Source: an uncultured Bacilli bacterium (GTDB taxonomy: Bacteria; Bacillota_I; Bacilli_A; RFN20; CAG-826). From it: 7,256 nt of DNA. The notes below the pieces were generated by a model. The model had not been told where the DNA came from and did no database searches. It saw only the letters and a program-made list of their open reading frames with translations. The stretch is taken from assembly GCA_905236085.1 (NCBI GenBank), contig CAJOOD010000109.1, positions 1-7,256 on the forward strand, read 5' to 3'. Below, one piece after another: positions 1-6,258 of the stretch; within the stretch, counting starts at the first letter, position 1; each line of letters begins with the position of its first letter. Position numbers and translations under genes: made by a program.

Positions 1-220
1 AAAAACACGATTTGACACGTGAATTATTTTTATAACGAAGTTAAATTTTTAAATTATGAACTAAAAATGACTAGATTCTGTAAAATTCCCGTCTAGATAT
101 ATTTGTTTCGTTACTGTAATTAGCTATAAGATTTTTCGTTGATGCATTTTACCAAATCAATGTCACTGTTTTTTTCTATAATCATTAGGAATATGATTGA
201 ATAATAATAGCGGCTATAAC
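1..220. other. AT-rich non-coding stretch downstream of the ttcA-like gene
   Basis: I see no convincing gene here. It lies beyond the stop of the minus-strand operon. It contains a 6-base dyad, AATCAT at 180-185 against ATGATT at 193-198, without a T-run on either side. At the extreme left edge (about 1-22), read on the minus strand, there is a 4-bp stem CACG/CGTG with an 8-base loop, followed by TTTTT. That could be a weak terminator for the operon or for a gene outside the window. A TTGACA at 12-17 (plus) has no well-spaced -10. Confidence 0.4.
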
Positions 221-1066
221 TTATTGATTGTCACTATCATCGTATTCTTCTAAATAAGAATGGTATTGTCCTTTTTTCTTATAGCCAAGGATCATATCTA
301 ATGTTACATTATTTGCTGCGCTGAAGAGATTCTTTTCCACATCAGGTATTTCTTTTTTAAGTTCTTTGATAAGATTCTTAATATATAATCTACGGCTTCC
401 TCCGCCTCCATTATCGCATATGGCACAATTTTCGGTGAAGCGACAAGCGCATTGAATAAAATTTAAATTATTGTCTTTACGGAAACGGATGATATCTTTT
501 TCTCTTATATAATATAAAGGTCTTATTAATTCCATTCCTTCGTAATTAGTGGAACGTAATTTAGGAAGCATTGTTTGGAAAGAACCAGAAGATAGCATAT
601 TCATCAATGTTGTTTCGATAACATCATCGTAATGATGGCCAAGAGCAATCTTGTTACATCCCATTGATTTGGCAATATTATATAAAGCGCCTCTTCGCAT
701 TTTGGCACATAAAAAACAAGGGCTTTTATCTTGTGAATTAGCAATCTCAAAAATATTAGTTTCCCTGATTTCTGCAGGGATATTTAATATTTTCAAGTTA
801 TTTTTAATGGTTTGTAGATTGATTTCGTTATAGCCAGGATTCATAACTAAATATTTGACTTCAAAATCAAAATCCATAAATTTCTTTAAGCACATAAAAA
901 GTTTAGCCATGAGCATCGAATCTTTCCCGCCAGAAATACAAACGCATATTTTATCTCCAGGAGTTATCAACTTAAATTCATGGATAGCTTTAAGAAATCT
1001 TGACCACAATAATTGACGATACTTAGTGGTTATTTCTTTTTCATATATGTCTATTTCATCTCTCAT
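221..1066 (-). CDS. ttcA: TtcA-family tRNA 2-thiocytidine synthase (PP-loop ATPase)
   Basis: This is a cytoplasmic enzyme of the family that activates a tRNA base with ATP and replaces oxygen with sulfur; in characterised TtcA the product is 2-thiocytidine at position 32, and the enzyme uses a [4Fe-4S] cluster. Visible motifs in the 281-residue protein are the PP-loop SGGKDS (45-50), PCFLC with Cys117 and Cys120 followed by the RRG typical of TtcA, and LGHHYDD (142-148). A C-terminal cysteine-rich block has Cys206, 208, 214 and 217 before a Gly-rich stretch and SRR. E. coli TtcA has a shorter CNLC at the equivalent place. I chose ATG at 1066, 8 bases after AAGGA, over the TTG at 1069. The gene overlaps the desulfurase end by 11 bases, which implies translational coupling and suggests that the desulfurase supplies its sulfur. 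Family assignment is firm; the exact tRNA position modified is inferred. Confidence 0.88.
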   Translation of the reverse strand: MRDEIDIYEKEITTKYRQLLWSRFLKAIHEFKLITPGDKICVCISGGKDSMLMAKLFMCLKKFMDFDFEVKYLVMNPGYNEINLQTIKNNLKILNIPAEIRETNIFEIANSQDKSPCFLCAKMRRGALYNIAKSMGCNKIALGHHYDDVIETTLMNMLSSGSFQTMLPKLRSTNYEGMELIRPLYYIREKDIIRFRKDNNLNFIQCACRFTENCAICDNGGGGSRRLYIKNLIKELKKEIPDVEKNLFSAANNVTLDMILGYKKKGQYHSYLEEYDDSDNQ

Positions 1067-2177
1067 CAATCATTTCCTTTAATTGCTTAATAAGTTCGTT
1101 TATCTCTTCTATAGCATTATCTTCATTAATAGATATTCTAATAGAACTTGACGCACGCATTTTATTATTATAGACCGACATCAAAACTTTGGAAGGGGTA
1201 TTTAAAACATCGCAAGCAGCTTTCTGCGATACATATATTTCTTTGCTATTTAAATATTCTAGGATATCTCTTCCTTTAAAACCTTCGATGGAAATATTTA
1301 TGATATAGGGATTATCTAATGGTGAATTTATTGTAATTTTTGAAAAATCTTTGAGTTTTGCAAGCAAATATGATTGTAATGACTTTACATATTCGTAATG
1401 CTTATCTAAATTTAAAACAGCAAGTTCAATGGCTTTACTCGTCGCCCCAATTAAAGATATAGGAATAGAACCGCTTCTAAATAAGGTTAAGGATTTACCT
1501 CCATGAATTAAAGGAGTTAATATTATTTCTTTTCTTTTTATTAATAATCCTGTTCCTAATAATCCTCCAAATTTATGAGGAGATATAGAAAAGAAATCTA
1601 ATTGATTATAGTCAAGTTTGAATTTTCCAAAGGCTTGTACAGCATCAAAGAAAACTTTGATATTATGTTTCTTAGCTACTTCTATAATATTCTTATAGTC
1701 TTGAATAAAGCCGACTTCTCCATCGATCAAATTAATGACTATTAATATGGTATCTTTTCTTATTTTCTTATCTAAGGATATTAAATCAATCTTCCCATCT
1801 TTATTGACTGGAATAAATTCCACTTCAAAATTATTGTCTTTTAAATATCCTAGTGTCGCATTAGTGGAACTGTGTTCTAAAGGGCTTACTAAAATATGTC
1901 GACCATATCCAGAATAGGAATAGGCAAATCCTTTGATGGCCAAATTATTGCTTTCTGTTCCGCTGGAAGTGTGGATAATATCATATTCTGATTTATCTAA
2001 TCCTAATGATTCATATATTTTATCTTGATAACTTTCAACAATCGCTCGAGCATTCTTGCCACCATTATGAAGAGAATTAGCGTTGGCTAAATTTCTATTT
2101 TCTATTTTCAAAAAGGTATCTAGTACTTCCTTTTTAGTTTTAACATTACTTGCAGCATCTAAATAAATCATCTTCAT
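1056..2177 (-). CDS. Cysteine desulfurase (NifS/IscS/YrvO-type, class V aminotransferase fold)
   Basis: This PLP enzyme converts cysteine to alanine and passes the sulfur as a persulfide to an acceptor. The 373 residues match the usual length of about 380. Visible motifs are MIYLDAAS at the N-terminus, GTESNN (73-78, cofactor phosphate binding), Glu101-His102, DAVQAFGK (178-185), and the PLP lysine in SPHKFGG (Lys202). The catalytic Cys322 sits in a KAAC context and is the only cysteine in the protein. Many relatives have GSAC there, so the motif is slightly variant. The N-terminal motif fixes the start near the first Met, but no good Shine-Dalgarno precedes either Met1 or Met3. It lies 49 bases after the regulator and overlaps the tRNA thiolase. 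B. subtilis has cymR-yrvO-mnmA in this order, so a dedicated tRNA-thiolation desulfurase is likely, but general Fe-S supply cannot be excluded. TGA is the stop codon. Confidence 0.92.
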   Translation of the reverse strand: MKMIYLDAASNVKTKKEVLDTFLKIENRNLANANSLHNGGKNARAIVESYQDKIYESLGLDKSEYDIIHTSSGTESNNLAIKGFAYSYSGYGRHILVSPLEHSSTNATLGYLKDNNFEVEFIPVNKDGKIDLISLDKKIRKDTILIVINLIDGEVGFIQDYKNIIEVAKKHNIKVFFDAVQAFGKFKLDYNQLDFFSISPHKFGGLLGTGLLIKRKEIILTPLIHGGKSLTLFRSGSIPISLIGATSKAIELAVLNLDKHYEYVKSLQSYLLAKLKDFSKITINSPLDNPYIINISIEGFKGRDILEYLNSKEIYVSQKAACDVLNTPSKVLMSVYNNKMRASSSIRISINEDNAIEEINELIKQLKEMIDER

Positions 2178-2226
2178 AATTATAAATAAAAAATCAATCT
2201 ATAAAACAAAATTAATTTAAAGTTTT

Positions 2227-2631
2227 CTAGATAATATAGGAATTGATATAGATTTCTTTTTGTTTGTCGGTTAGATCTTTTAAAGTAATAGAGGACAAAT
2301 ATTCTTCAATTAAATTATCTAAAGCTGATATCGTTTCATCAATAGGAGGGTAGTTATAAGTATCTTTTTGTAATGAACTTTCTGAGACATAGATGATATC
2401 TTTTAATTTAATTTCTTTTGCTGGTTTTCCTAAAGCATAGCCACCTTGATTGCCACGAGAACATATTAAAAGGCCCTTTGTCTTATATAGTGGAACGATT
2501 TGCTCGAGAAATTTTTTCGATATTTCTTTCCTTTTCGCAACATCGATAAGGGAAATAAATCCTTCCTCGCAATGTTCTGATAAATCAATGAATAATTTAA
2601 TAGCAGTTATGGTTTTTGATGACAATTTCAT
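2227..2631 (-). CDS. cymR: Rrf2-family transcriptional regulator, CymR-like
   Basis: This DNA-binding repressor is most like CymR, the master regulator of cysteine metabolism in Bacillus and Staphylococcus, which acts in complex with CysK. The 134 residues have the Rrf2 winged helix-turn-helix at the N-terminus (KLSSK, then FLEQIVPLY about 41-49, and RGNQGGYALGKP about 59-70). It has Cys21 and Cys57 but none in the 85-110 region where IscR- and NsrR-type members bind an Fe-S cluster, so a cluster sensor is unlikely. The C-terminus is Tyr-Ile-Ile; a terminal Ile is the feature by which serine acetyltransferase enters the CysK active site. I chose ATG at 2631 because GAGGA lies 8 bases upstream and the Rrf2 domain starts there; an 18-residue extension to 2685 lacks these supports. 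It heads the operon with the desulfurase and thiolase and is divergent from cysK. The symbol is inferred from similarity and context. Confidence 0.82.
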   Translation of the reverse strand: MKLSSKTITAIKLFIDLSEHCEEGFISLIDVAKRKEISKKFLEQIVPLYKTKGLLICSRGNQGGYALGKPAKEIKLKDIIYVSESSLQKDTYNYPPIDETISALDNLIEEYLSSITLKDLTDKQKEIYINSYII

Positions 2632-2687
2632 TTTTAAGTTCCTCGTTATTATAAAGATACAAATTTGATGAGTGTTAAGCATCATCG

Positions 2688-2716
2688 TTGACTTAATTAT
2701 AGCACAGTATTATAAT
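2688..2716 (+). promoter_or_regulatory. Sigma-A-type promoter of cysK
   Basis: TTGACT (2688-2693), a 17-base spacer, and a perfect TATAAT (2711-2716). Predicted start of transcription is near 2723, giving a leader of about 43 bases before the cysK ATG. It overlaps the divergent regulator promoter. Confidence 0.75.
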
Positions 2717-2724
2717 CATGTAAA
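2696..2724 (-). promoter_or_regulatory. Sigma-A-type promoter of the cymR-like operon
   Basis: On the minus strand: TTTACA (2719-2724), a 17-base spacer, and TATAAT (2696-2701) with a TG extended -10 just upstream. Predicted start is near 2689, leaving about 58 bases of leader. A second TATAAT at 2648-2653 is too close to the ribosome site to serve as the promoter. Confidence 0.65.
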
Positions 2725-2743
2725 CCTAGTAAACATATAGGTT
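2723..2743. promoter_or_regulatory. Candidate operator (inverted repeat) between cymR-like gene and cysK
   Basis: AACCTA (2723-2728) and TAGGTT (2738-2743) form a perfect 6-base inverted repeat with a 9-base spacer. It covers the predicted +1 to +21 of cysK and touches the -35 of the divergent promoter. TAAAC also occurs twice with 9-base spacing (2721, 2730). The position suits repression of both promoters. The link to the Rrf2 protein is inferred from location only. Confidence 0.4.
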
Positions 2744-2765
2744 AAAAGGAAATAGAGGAAATATT

Positions 2766-3692
2766 ATGAAAGTTTATTCAAGAATCACTGATACAATCGG
2801 TGCAACACCATTAGTAGAATTAACAAATATCGAAAAAGAATTTGCTTTAAAAGCAAGAATAGTTGCTAAAGTTGAATCATTTAACCCCGCAGGAAGTGTT
2901 AAAGATAGAATTGCTAGAGCAATGATTGAAAAAGCTGAGAAGCATGGGCTTATCAATAAAGATACCGTTTTAGTTGAACCCACAAGTGGTAACACTGGAA
3001 TCGGCTTAAGCATGGTCGCTGCCTCTAAAGGATTAAGAATCATCTTAACAATGCCAGAAACGATGTCCATTGAAAGAAGAAATCTCTTAAAAGCCTATGG
3101 AGCGGAACTCGTTTTAACCGAAGGCAGCAAAGGCATGAAAGGAGCAATTGCAAAAGCAGAAGAATTATTAAAAGAAATTCCTAATGCTTTTATGCCTTCT
3201 CAATTCACCAATCCCGCAAATCCTGAAATTCATTATTTAACAACTGGACCAGAAATCTATAACGACATAGAAGGTCAATTAGATTATTTTGTAGCAGGTG
3301 TTGGAACAGGTGGAACGATATCTGGTGTTGGTAAATATTTAAAAGAACAAAATCCAAATATCAAAGTAGTAGCGGTGGAACCCGCTACATCACCAGTATT
3401 ATCTAAAGGAACACCAGGTCCACATAAGATTCAAGGCATAGGTGCAGGCTTTGTCCCAGATACATTAGATACAAGCATCTATAATGAAATCATCGCGATA
3501 AGCAATGAAGACGCTTTTGCTACAGGCAGACTATCCGCGAGAAAAGAAGGCTTACTAGTTGGTATTTCTTCTGGTGCTGCGCTTAAAGCCGCGATTGAAA
3601 TTGCTCAAAGAAAAGAAAACGAAGGAAAAACAATCGTTGTTTTATTACCAGATACCGGTGAAAGATATCTATCAACAGCAATGTTCGAATAA
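2766..3692 (+). CDS. cysK: Cysteine synthase (O-acetylserine sulfhydrylase)
   Basis: This cytoplasmic PLP enzyme makes cysteine from O-acetylserine and sulfide. The 308 residues match CysK length. Visible motifs are NPAGSVKDR with the PLP Lys46, the substrate loop TSGNTG (73-78), the phosphate-binding GTGGTISG (180-187), SSGAA (268-272), and the C-terminal PDTGERYLST. The start is secured by AGAGGA 6-7 bases before the ATG. It has its own near-consensus promoter and terminator, so it is monocistronic and divergent from the regulator. In CymR systems CysK is also the cysteine sensor: it joins the repressor when O-acetylserine is low. The context invites that dual role here. A serine acetyltransferase is not in the window. 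A cystathionine beta-synthase-like activity is the main alternative, but no extra domain is present. Confidence 0.95.
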   Translation: MKVYSRITDTIGATPLVELTNIEKEFALKARIVAKVESFNPAGSVKDRIARAMIEKAEKHGLINKDTVLVEPTSGNTGIGLSMVAASKGLRIILTMPETMSIERRNLLKAYGAELVLTEGSKGMKGAIAKAEELLKEIPNAFMPSQFTNPANPEIHYLTTGPEIYNDIEGQLDYFVAGVGTGGTISGVGKYLKEQNPNIKVVAVEPATSPVLSKGTPGPHKIQGIGAGFVPDTLDTSIYNEIIAISNEDAFATGRLSARKEGLLVGISSGAALKAAIEIAQRKENEGKTIVVLLPDTGERYLSTAMFE

Positions 3693-3713
3693 TTTGAAAA
3701 TCAATAATCACTC

Positions 3714-3741
3714 AGCACATCCTCTTGGGTGTGCTTTTTCT
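3714..3741 (+). terminator. Rho-independent terminator of cysK
   Basis: AGCACATCC (3714-3722) pairs with GGGTGTGCT (3727-3735) around the loop TCTT, with one T-G pair, and is followed by a T-rich tract. It starts 22 bases after the cysK stop. Confidence 0.9.
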
Positions 3742-3846
3742 TAATTGGGGAAAAACGAATAAATAAATGGCAATTTGCGGTAAAAATAGAGATAAAACTT
3801 TAATTCAACGACAATTTATATCATCGAAATTTAAATGTTTTAAGAT

Positions 3847-3875
3847 TTGCAATTAAAAACAATTTGTGATAAATA
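3847..3875 (+). promoter_or_regulatory. Possible promoter of the MATE gene
   Basis: TTGCAA (3847-3852), a 17-base spacer, and TAAATA (3870-3875) preceded by TG at 3867-3868. The -10 is poor, so this is only the best-spaced candidate in the gap. Confidence 0.3.
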
Positions 3876-3948
3876 AATTGAGTCCGATGAGTTGTTAATC
3901 CTTCATTAACGTAAGTCCAATCAGGATAGAGTTAGGGAGGATTTTTTA
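3876..3948 (+). other. Leader of the MATE gene with hairpin and imperfect direct repeat
   Basis: The leader contains a hairpin GTTAAT (3894-3899) / ATTAAC (3905-3910) with loop CCTTC. It is flanked by an imperfect direct repeat, AGTCCGATGAG (3881-3891) and AGTCCAATCAG (3914-3924), 9 of 11 identical. An alternative pairing of ATCCT (3898-3902) with AGGAT (3923-3927) would exclude the first hairpin. No known riboswitch family was recognised. The rest of the gap (3742-3846) shows only AT-rich sequence with recurring CAATTT. Confidence 0.35.
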
Positions 3949-5316
3949 ATGCTCGAAAATAAAATGGCCAGCCAGACGGTCAAAAAATTATTATGGTCAA
4001 TGGGCTTACCAATGGTTTTTTCTATGGTGCTTCAAGCCCTTTACAATGTTATTGATACTATCTTTGTTATCAACATGGGAGAAAGCGGTGTCAAAGCTAA
4101 TCTTGCTCTTGCCTATGTATTTCCTATTCAAATTTTAATGATTGCTATTGGAGTAGGAACTGGCATAGGTATCAATGCCTTACTTTCTAGAGCCTTAGGT
4201 GAGAAAGATCAAAAGAAGATAGGATTAACCTTAGGCAATGGTATTTTCTTAGGCTTAATTATTTATATTATCTTTTTATTCTTTGGCTTATTTGCTTCTA
4301 GATGGTTCTTATCTATTCAAACAAATGATGGAGAAATTATTGATATGGGTAGCGATTATTTAAAAATTGTTACCACACTTTCTTTTGGAGCTACTGGGTT
4401 TAATGTTTTTGAAAGATTCTTGCAAGCGACAGGAAAGACTCTACATTCCACAATTGCGCAAATTGCAGGCGCTGCGACTAATATTGTCTTAGATTATGTT
4501 TTCATATATCCACTTAAAATAGGCGTACAAGGAGCGGCTTATGCTACAGTAATTGGACAAGTTGTTTCTCTATTAGTGGCTATTATTTTCCATTATTTTA
4601 TGAACAAAGATGTTAAGCATGGTCTAAAAGATATAATTCCTAATATTCATGTTATTGGTGAGATATATAAAGTTGGTTGGGCAGCAATGCTTATGCAGGG
4701 ATTATTATCTATTAACATGTTTGTGATGATTAGAATCTTTGCACTTAATACACAAGGTGATTTAATCAATAGTGCTTATGGCATTTATTATAAGATTCAA
4801 CAAATCGCTTTATTCTCGTGTTTTGGTTTAAGCAACACCATCATATCTCTACTCTCATTTAATGTTGGTTTAGGAGACAAGAAAAGAATAAAAGAATGTA
4901 TTAAATTTGGCATTATCGATACAGTTATTGTGGCTTTAATTATCACAGTATTATTTGAATCTTTAGCGGAAGGAATATCTAATCTATTTGGTCTTACCGC
5001 TACCGGAGAAAACAAGAAACAAATTATTTCTTTATGTCGAATTTCTATCAGAATAGCCTCGATTGGTTATGTTTTTATGGGTTTTTCTTTAGCGGTGCAA
5101 GGTATACTGCAGGCATATAGAAAATCATTTTCACCTCTATTGATATCCTTGCTTAGATTAATTATTTTCTTGGTACCGTTTGCTTTAATTTTCGTCTATT
5201 TAGATAAAGCTATATATGCCGTTTGGTGGTCATTCCCTATCGCCGAAATATTAACAGCATTATCTTCTTTACTTATTTTGTATTTGAGTTTAAAAAAGAA
5301 AATAAAGTCACAATAA
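3949..5316 (+). CDS. MATE-family multidrug/metabolite efflux transporter (MepA/NorM-like)
   Basis: This membrane exporter uses a sodium or proton gradient to expel cationic drugs or metabolites. Its 455 residues are the normal MATE length. Hydrophobicity by eye gives about 12 membrane segments in two halves, for example residues 13-35, 53-78, 95-118, 195-217, 245-265, 321-337, 395-417 and 421-447. The first segment carries GLPMVFSMVLQALYNVID, matching the MATE N-terminal signature, and ATNIVLDYVFIYPLKIGVQGAAYAT (about 176-200, split here by description) is the typical end of the first half. There is no signal peptide; the first helix acts as anchor. GGGAGGA, 8-9 bases before the ATG, fixes the start. 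It follows the cysK terminator after a 200-base gap, so it has separate control. Substrate cannot be told from sequence. Confidence 0.92.
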   Translation: MLENKMASQTVKKLLWSMGLPMVFSMVLQALYNVIDTIFVINMGESGVKANLALAYVFPIQILMIAIGVGTGIGINALLSRALGEKDQKKIGLTLGNGIFLGLIIYIIFLFFGLFASRWFLSIQTNDGEIIDMGSDYLKIVTTLSFGATGFNVFERFLQATGKTLHSTIAQIAGAATNIVLDYVFIYPLKIGVQGAAYATVIGQVVSLLVAIIFHYFMNKDVKHGLKDIIPNIHVIGEIYKVGWAAMLMQGLLSINMFVMIRIFALNTQGDLINSAYGIYYKIQQIALFSCFGLSNTIISLLSFNVGLGDKKRIKECIKFGIIDTVIVALIITVLFESLAEGISNLFGLTATGENKKQIISLCRISIRIASIGYVFMGFSLAVQGILQAYRKSFSPLLISLLRLIIFLVPFALIFVYLDKAIYAVWWSFPIAEILTALSSLLILYLSLKKKIKSQ

Positions 5317-5389
5317 TGCTTACCTAAAAAGTAAATTACTTTAAATATTCTATAATTTTTCTTAGAATATACATCGGGAGATAAACAAT
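5317..5389 (+). promoter_or_regulatory. Gap between MATE and mrp genes with -10-like box and small hairpins
   Basis: TATAAT at 5351-5356 would start transcription near 5363, but no -35 lies at proper spacing. Two AT-rich hairpins are possible: AAAGTA/TACTTT (5328-5342) and ATATTCT/AGAATAT (5345-5370), the second enclosing most of the TATAAT. Neither has a T-run, so read-through from the MATE gene is possible. GGGAG at 5376-5380 is the mrp ribosome site. Confidence 0.3.
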
Positions 5390-6193
5390 ATGGCAGATTG
5401 TGATAATAATTGTAGTAGTTGCGGTGTTGAAGGTTGTGCTTCAAGACAAGGCATACAAAAAGATAAGATGTCCGATTTATCCAATGTTAAGAAAATCATT
5501 GGTGTAGTATCTGGAAAAGGTGGAGTAGGTAAATCATTAGTTACTTCTTTACTCGCTGTAAATAAATTACATGAAGGTAAGAAAGTAGCGATATTAGACG
5601 CTGATGTAACTGGCCCATCTATTCCTCAATGTTTTGGAGTTCATGGACAATTAGAAGGCGATGGTAAATATATTTACCCTTTATTAAGCAAAGGTGGAGT
5701 TGAAATAGTTTCTACAAATTTATTATTAGAAGACGAAACCGATCCAATTATTTGGAGAGGGCCAATTATCGCCGGCATGGTAAAGCAATTTTATACCGAA
5801 GTAGCTTATGGTGATGTTGATTATATGTTCGTGGATATGCCTCCAGGAACTGGTGATGTCCCTCTTACTGTTTTCCAATCTATGAATATAGATGGAATAG
5901 TTATTGTAACTACTCCTCAAGATTTAGTATCAATGATTGTTTCTAAAGCTATAAAGATGGCCGAAAAAATGAATATCAAGGTATTAGGAATAGTGGAGAA
6001 CATGTCCTATGTTGTGTGTCCCGATTGTGGTAAACACATCAATGTCTTTGGTAATTCTAAATTAGAAGAGGTCGCCAAGAAATATAATTTAAAAATATTA
6101 GGAAGAATACCAATCGATCAAAAACTTGCTACAGCATGTGATGAAGGCAAGATTGAAGATATTAATGACAATTATTTTGATTTAGATTTCTAA
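5390..6193 (+). CDS. mrp: Mrp/NBP35 (ApbC)-type Fe-S cluster carrier P-loop ATPase
   Basis: This is a cytoplasmic ParA/MinD-superfamily ATPase that binds and hands over [4Fe-4S] clusters to apoproteins. In the 267 residues, the deviant Walker A GKGGVGKS lies at 42-49, the switch region DADVTGPSIP about 70-79, DMPPGTGD at 149-156, and the cluster-binding CPDC at 210-213. The N-terminus has Cys4, 8, 11 and 16, resembling the ferredoxin-like cysteine cluster of NBP35. It lacks the N-terminal MIP18/FeS_assembly_P domain found in some longer Mrp proteins. The start is set by GGGAG 9 bases upstream, and the cysteine cluster begins right after it. A terminator follows 45 bases after the stop. TtcA-type enzymes need a [4Fe-4S] cluster, so a role in maturing the thiolase upstream is possible but purely inferred. 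Confidence 0.93.
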   Translation: MADCDNNCSSCGVEGCASRQGIQKDKMSDLSNVKKIIGVVSGKGGVGKSLVTSLLAVNKLHEGKKVAILDADVTGPSIPQCFGVHGQLEGDGKYIYPLLSKGGVEIVSTNLLLEDETDPIIWRGPIIAGMVKQFYTEVAYGDVDYMFVDMPPGTGDVPLTVFQSMNIDGIVIVTTPQDLVSMIVSKAIKMAEKMNIKVLGIVENMSYVVCPDCGKHINVFGNSKLEEVAKKYNLKILGRIPIDQKLATACDEGKIEDINDNYFDLDF

Positions 6194-6258
6194 TATAAAT
6201 ATTTTTCTAATTCAATCGGAGAATCTATAAAGCCTATAGCCTTACATTCGTGTAGGGC
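6190..6258 (-). other. Out-of-frame C-terminal tail of the HAD phosphatase gene
   Basis: Read on the minus strand in a frame other than the open reading frame used upstream, these bases encode 22 residues including GFIDSPIELEKYL, then TAG at 6190-6192. This matches the usual end of phosphoglycolate-phosphatase-like proteins (hydrophobic pair, I-D-S/K-P-E-E-L, then a closing helix). One extra A in the AAAAA run (complement of 6259-6263) would join it to the upstream frame and give 221 residues. The tail overlaps the Mrp stop codon tail-to-tail. Confidence 0.7.

Noticed and set aside
12..36. Promoter TTGACA (12-17) with TATAAC (31-36)
   Set aside because: The spacer is only 13 bases and no gene follows on the plus strand.
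2632..2685. 18-residue N-terminal extension of the Rrf2 regulator
   Set aside because: The downstream ATG at 2631 has GAGGA at proper spacing and matches the family N-terminus; the extension would use codons covering leader sequence.
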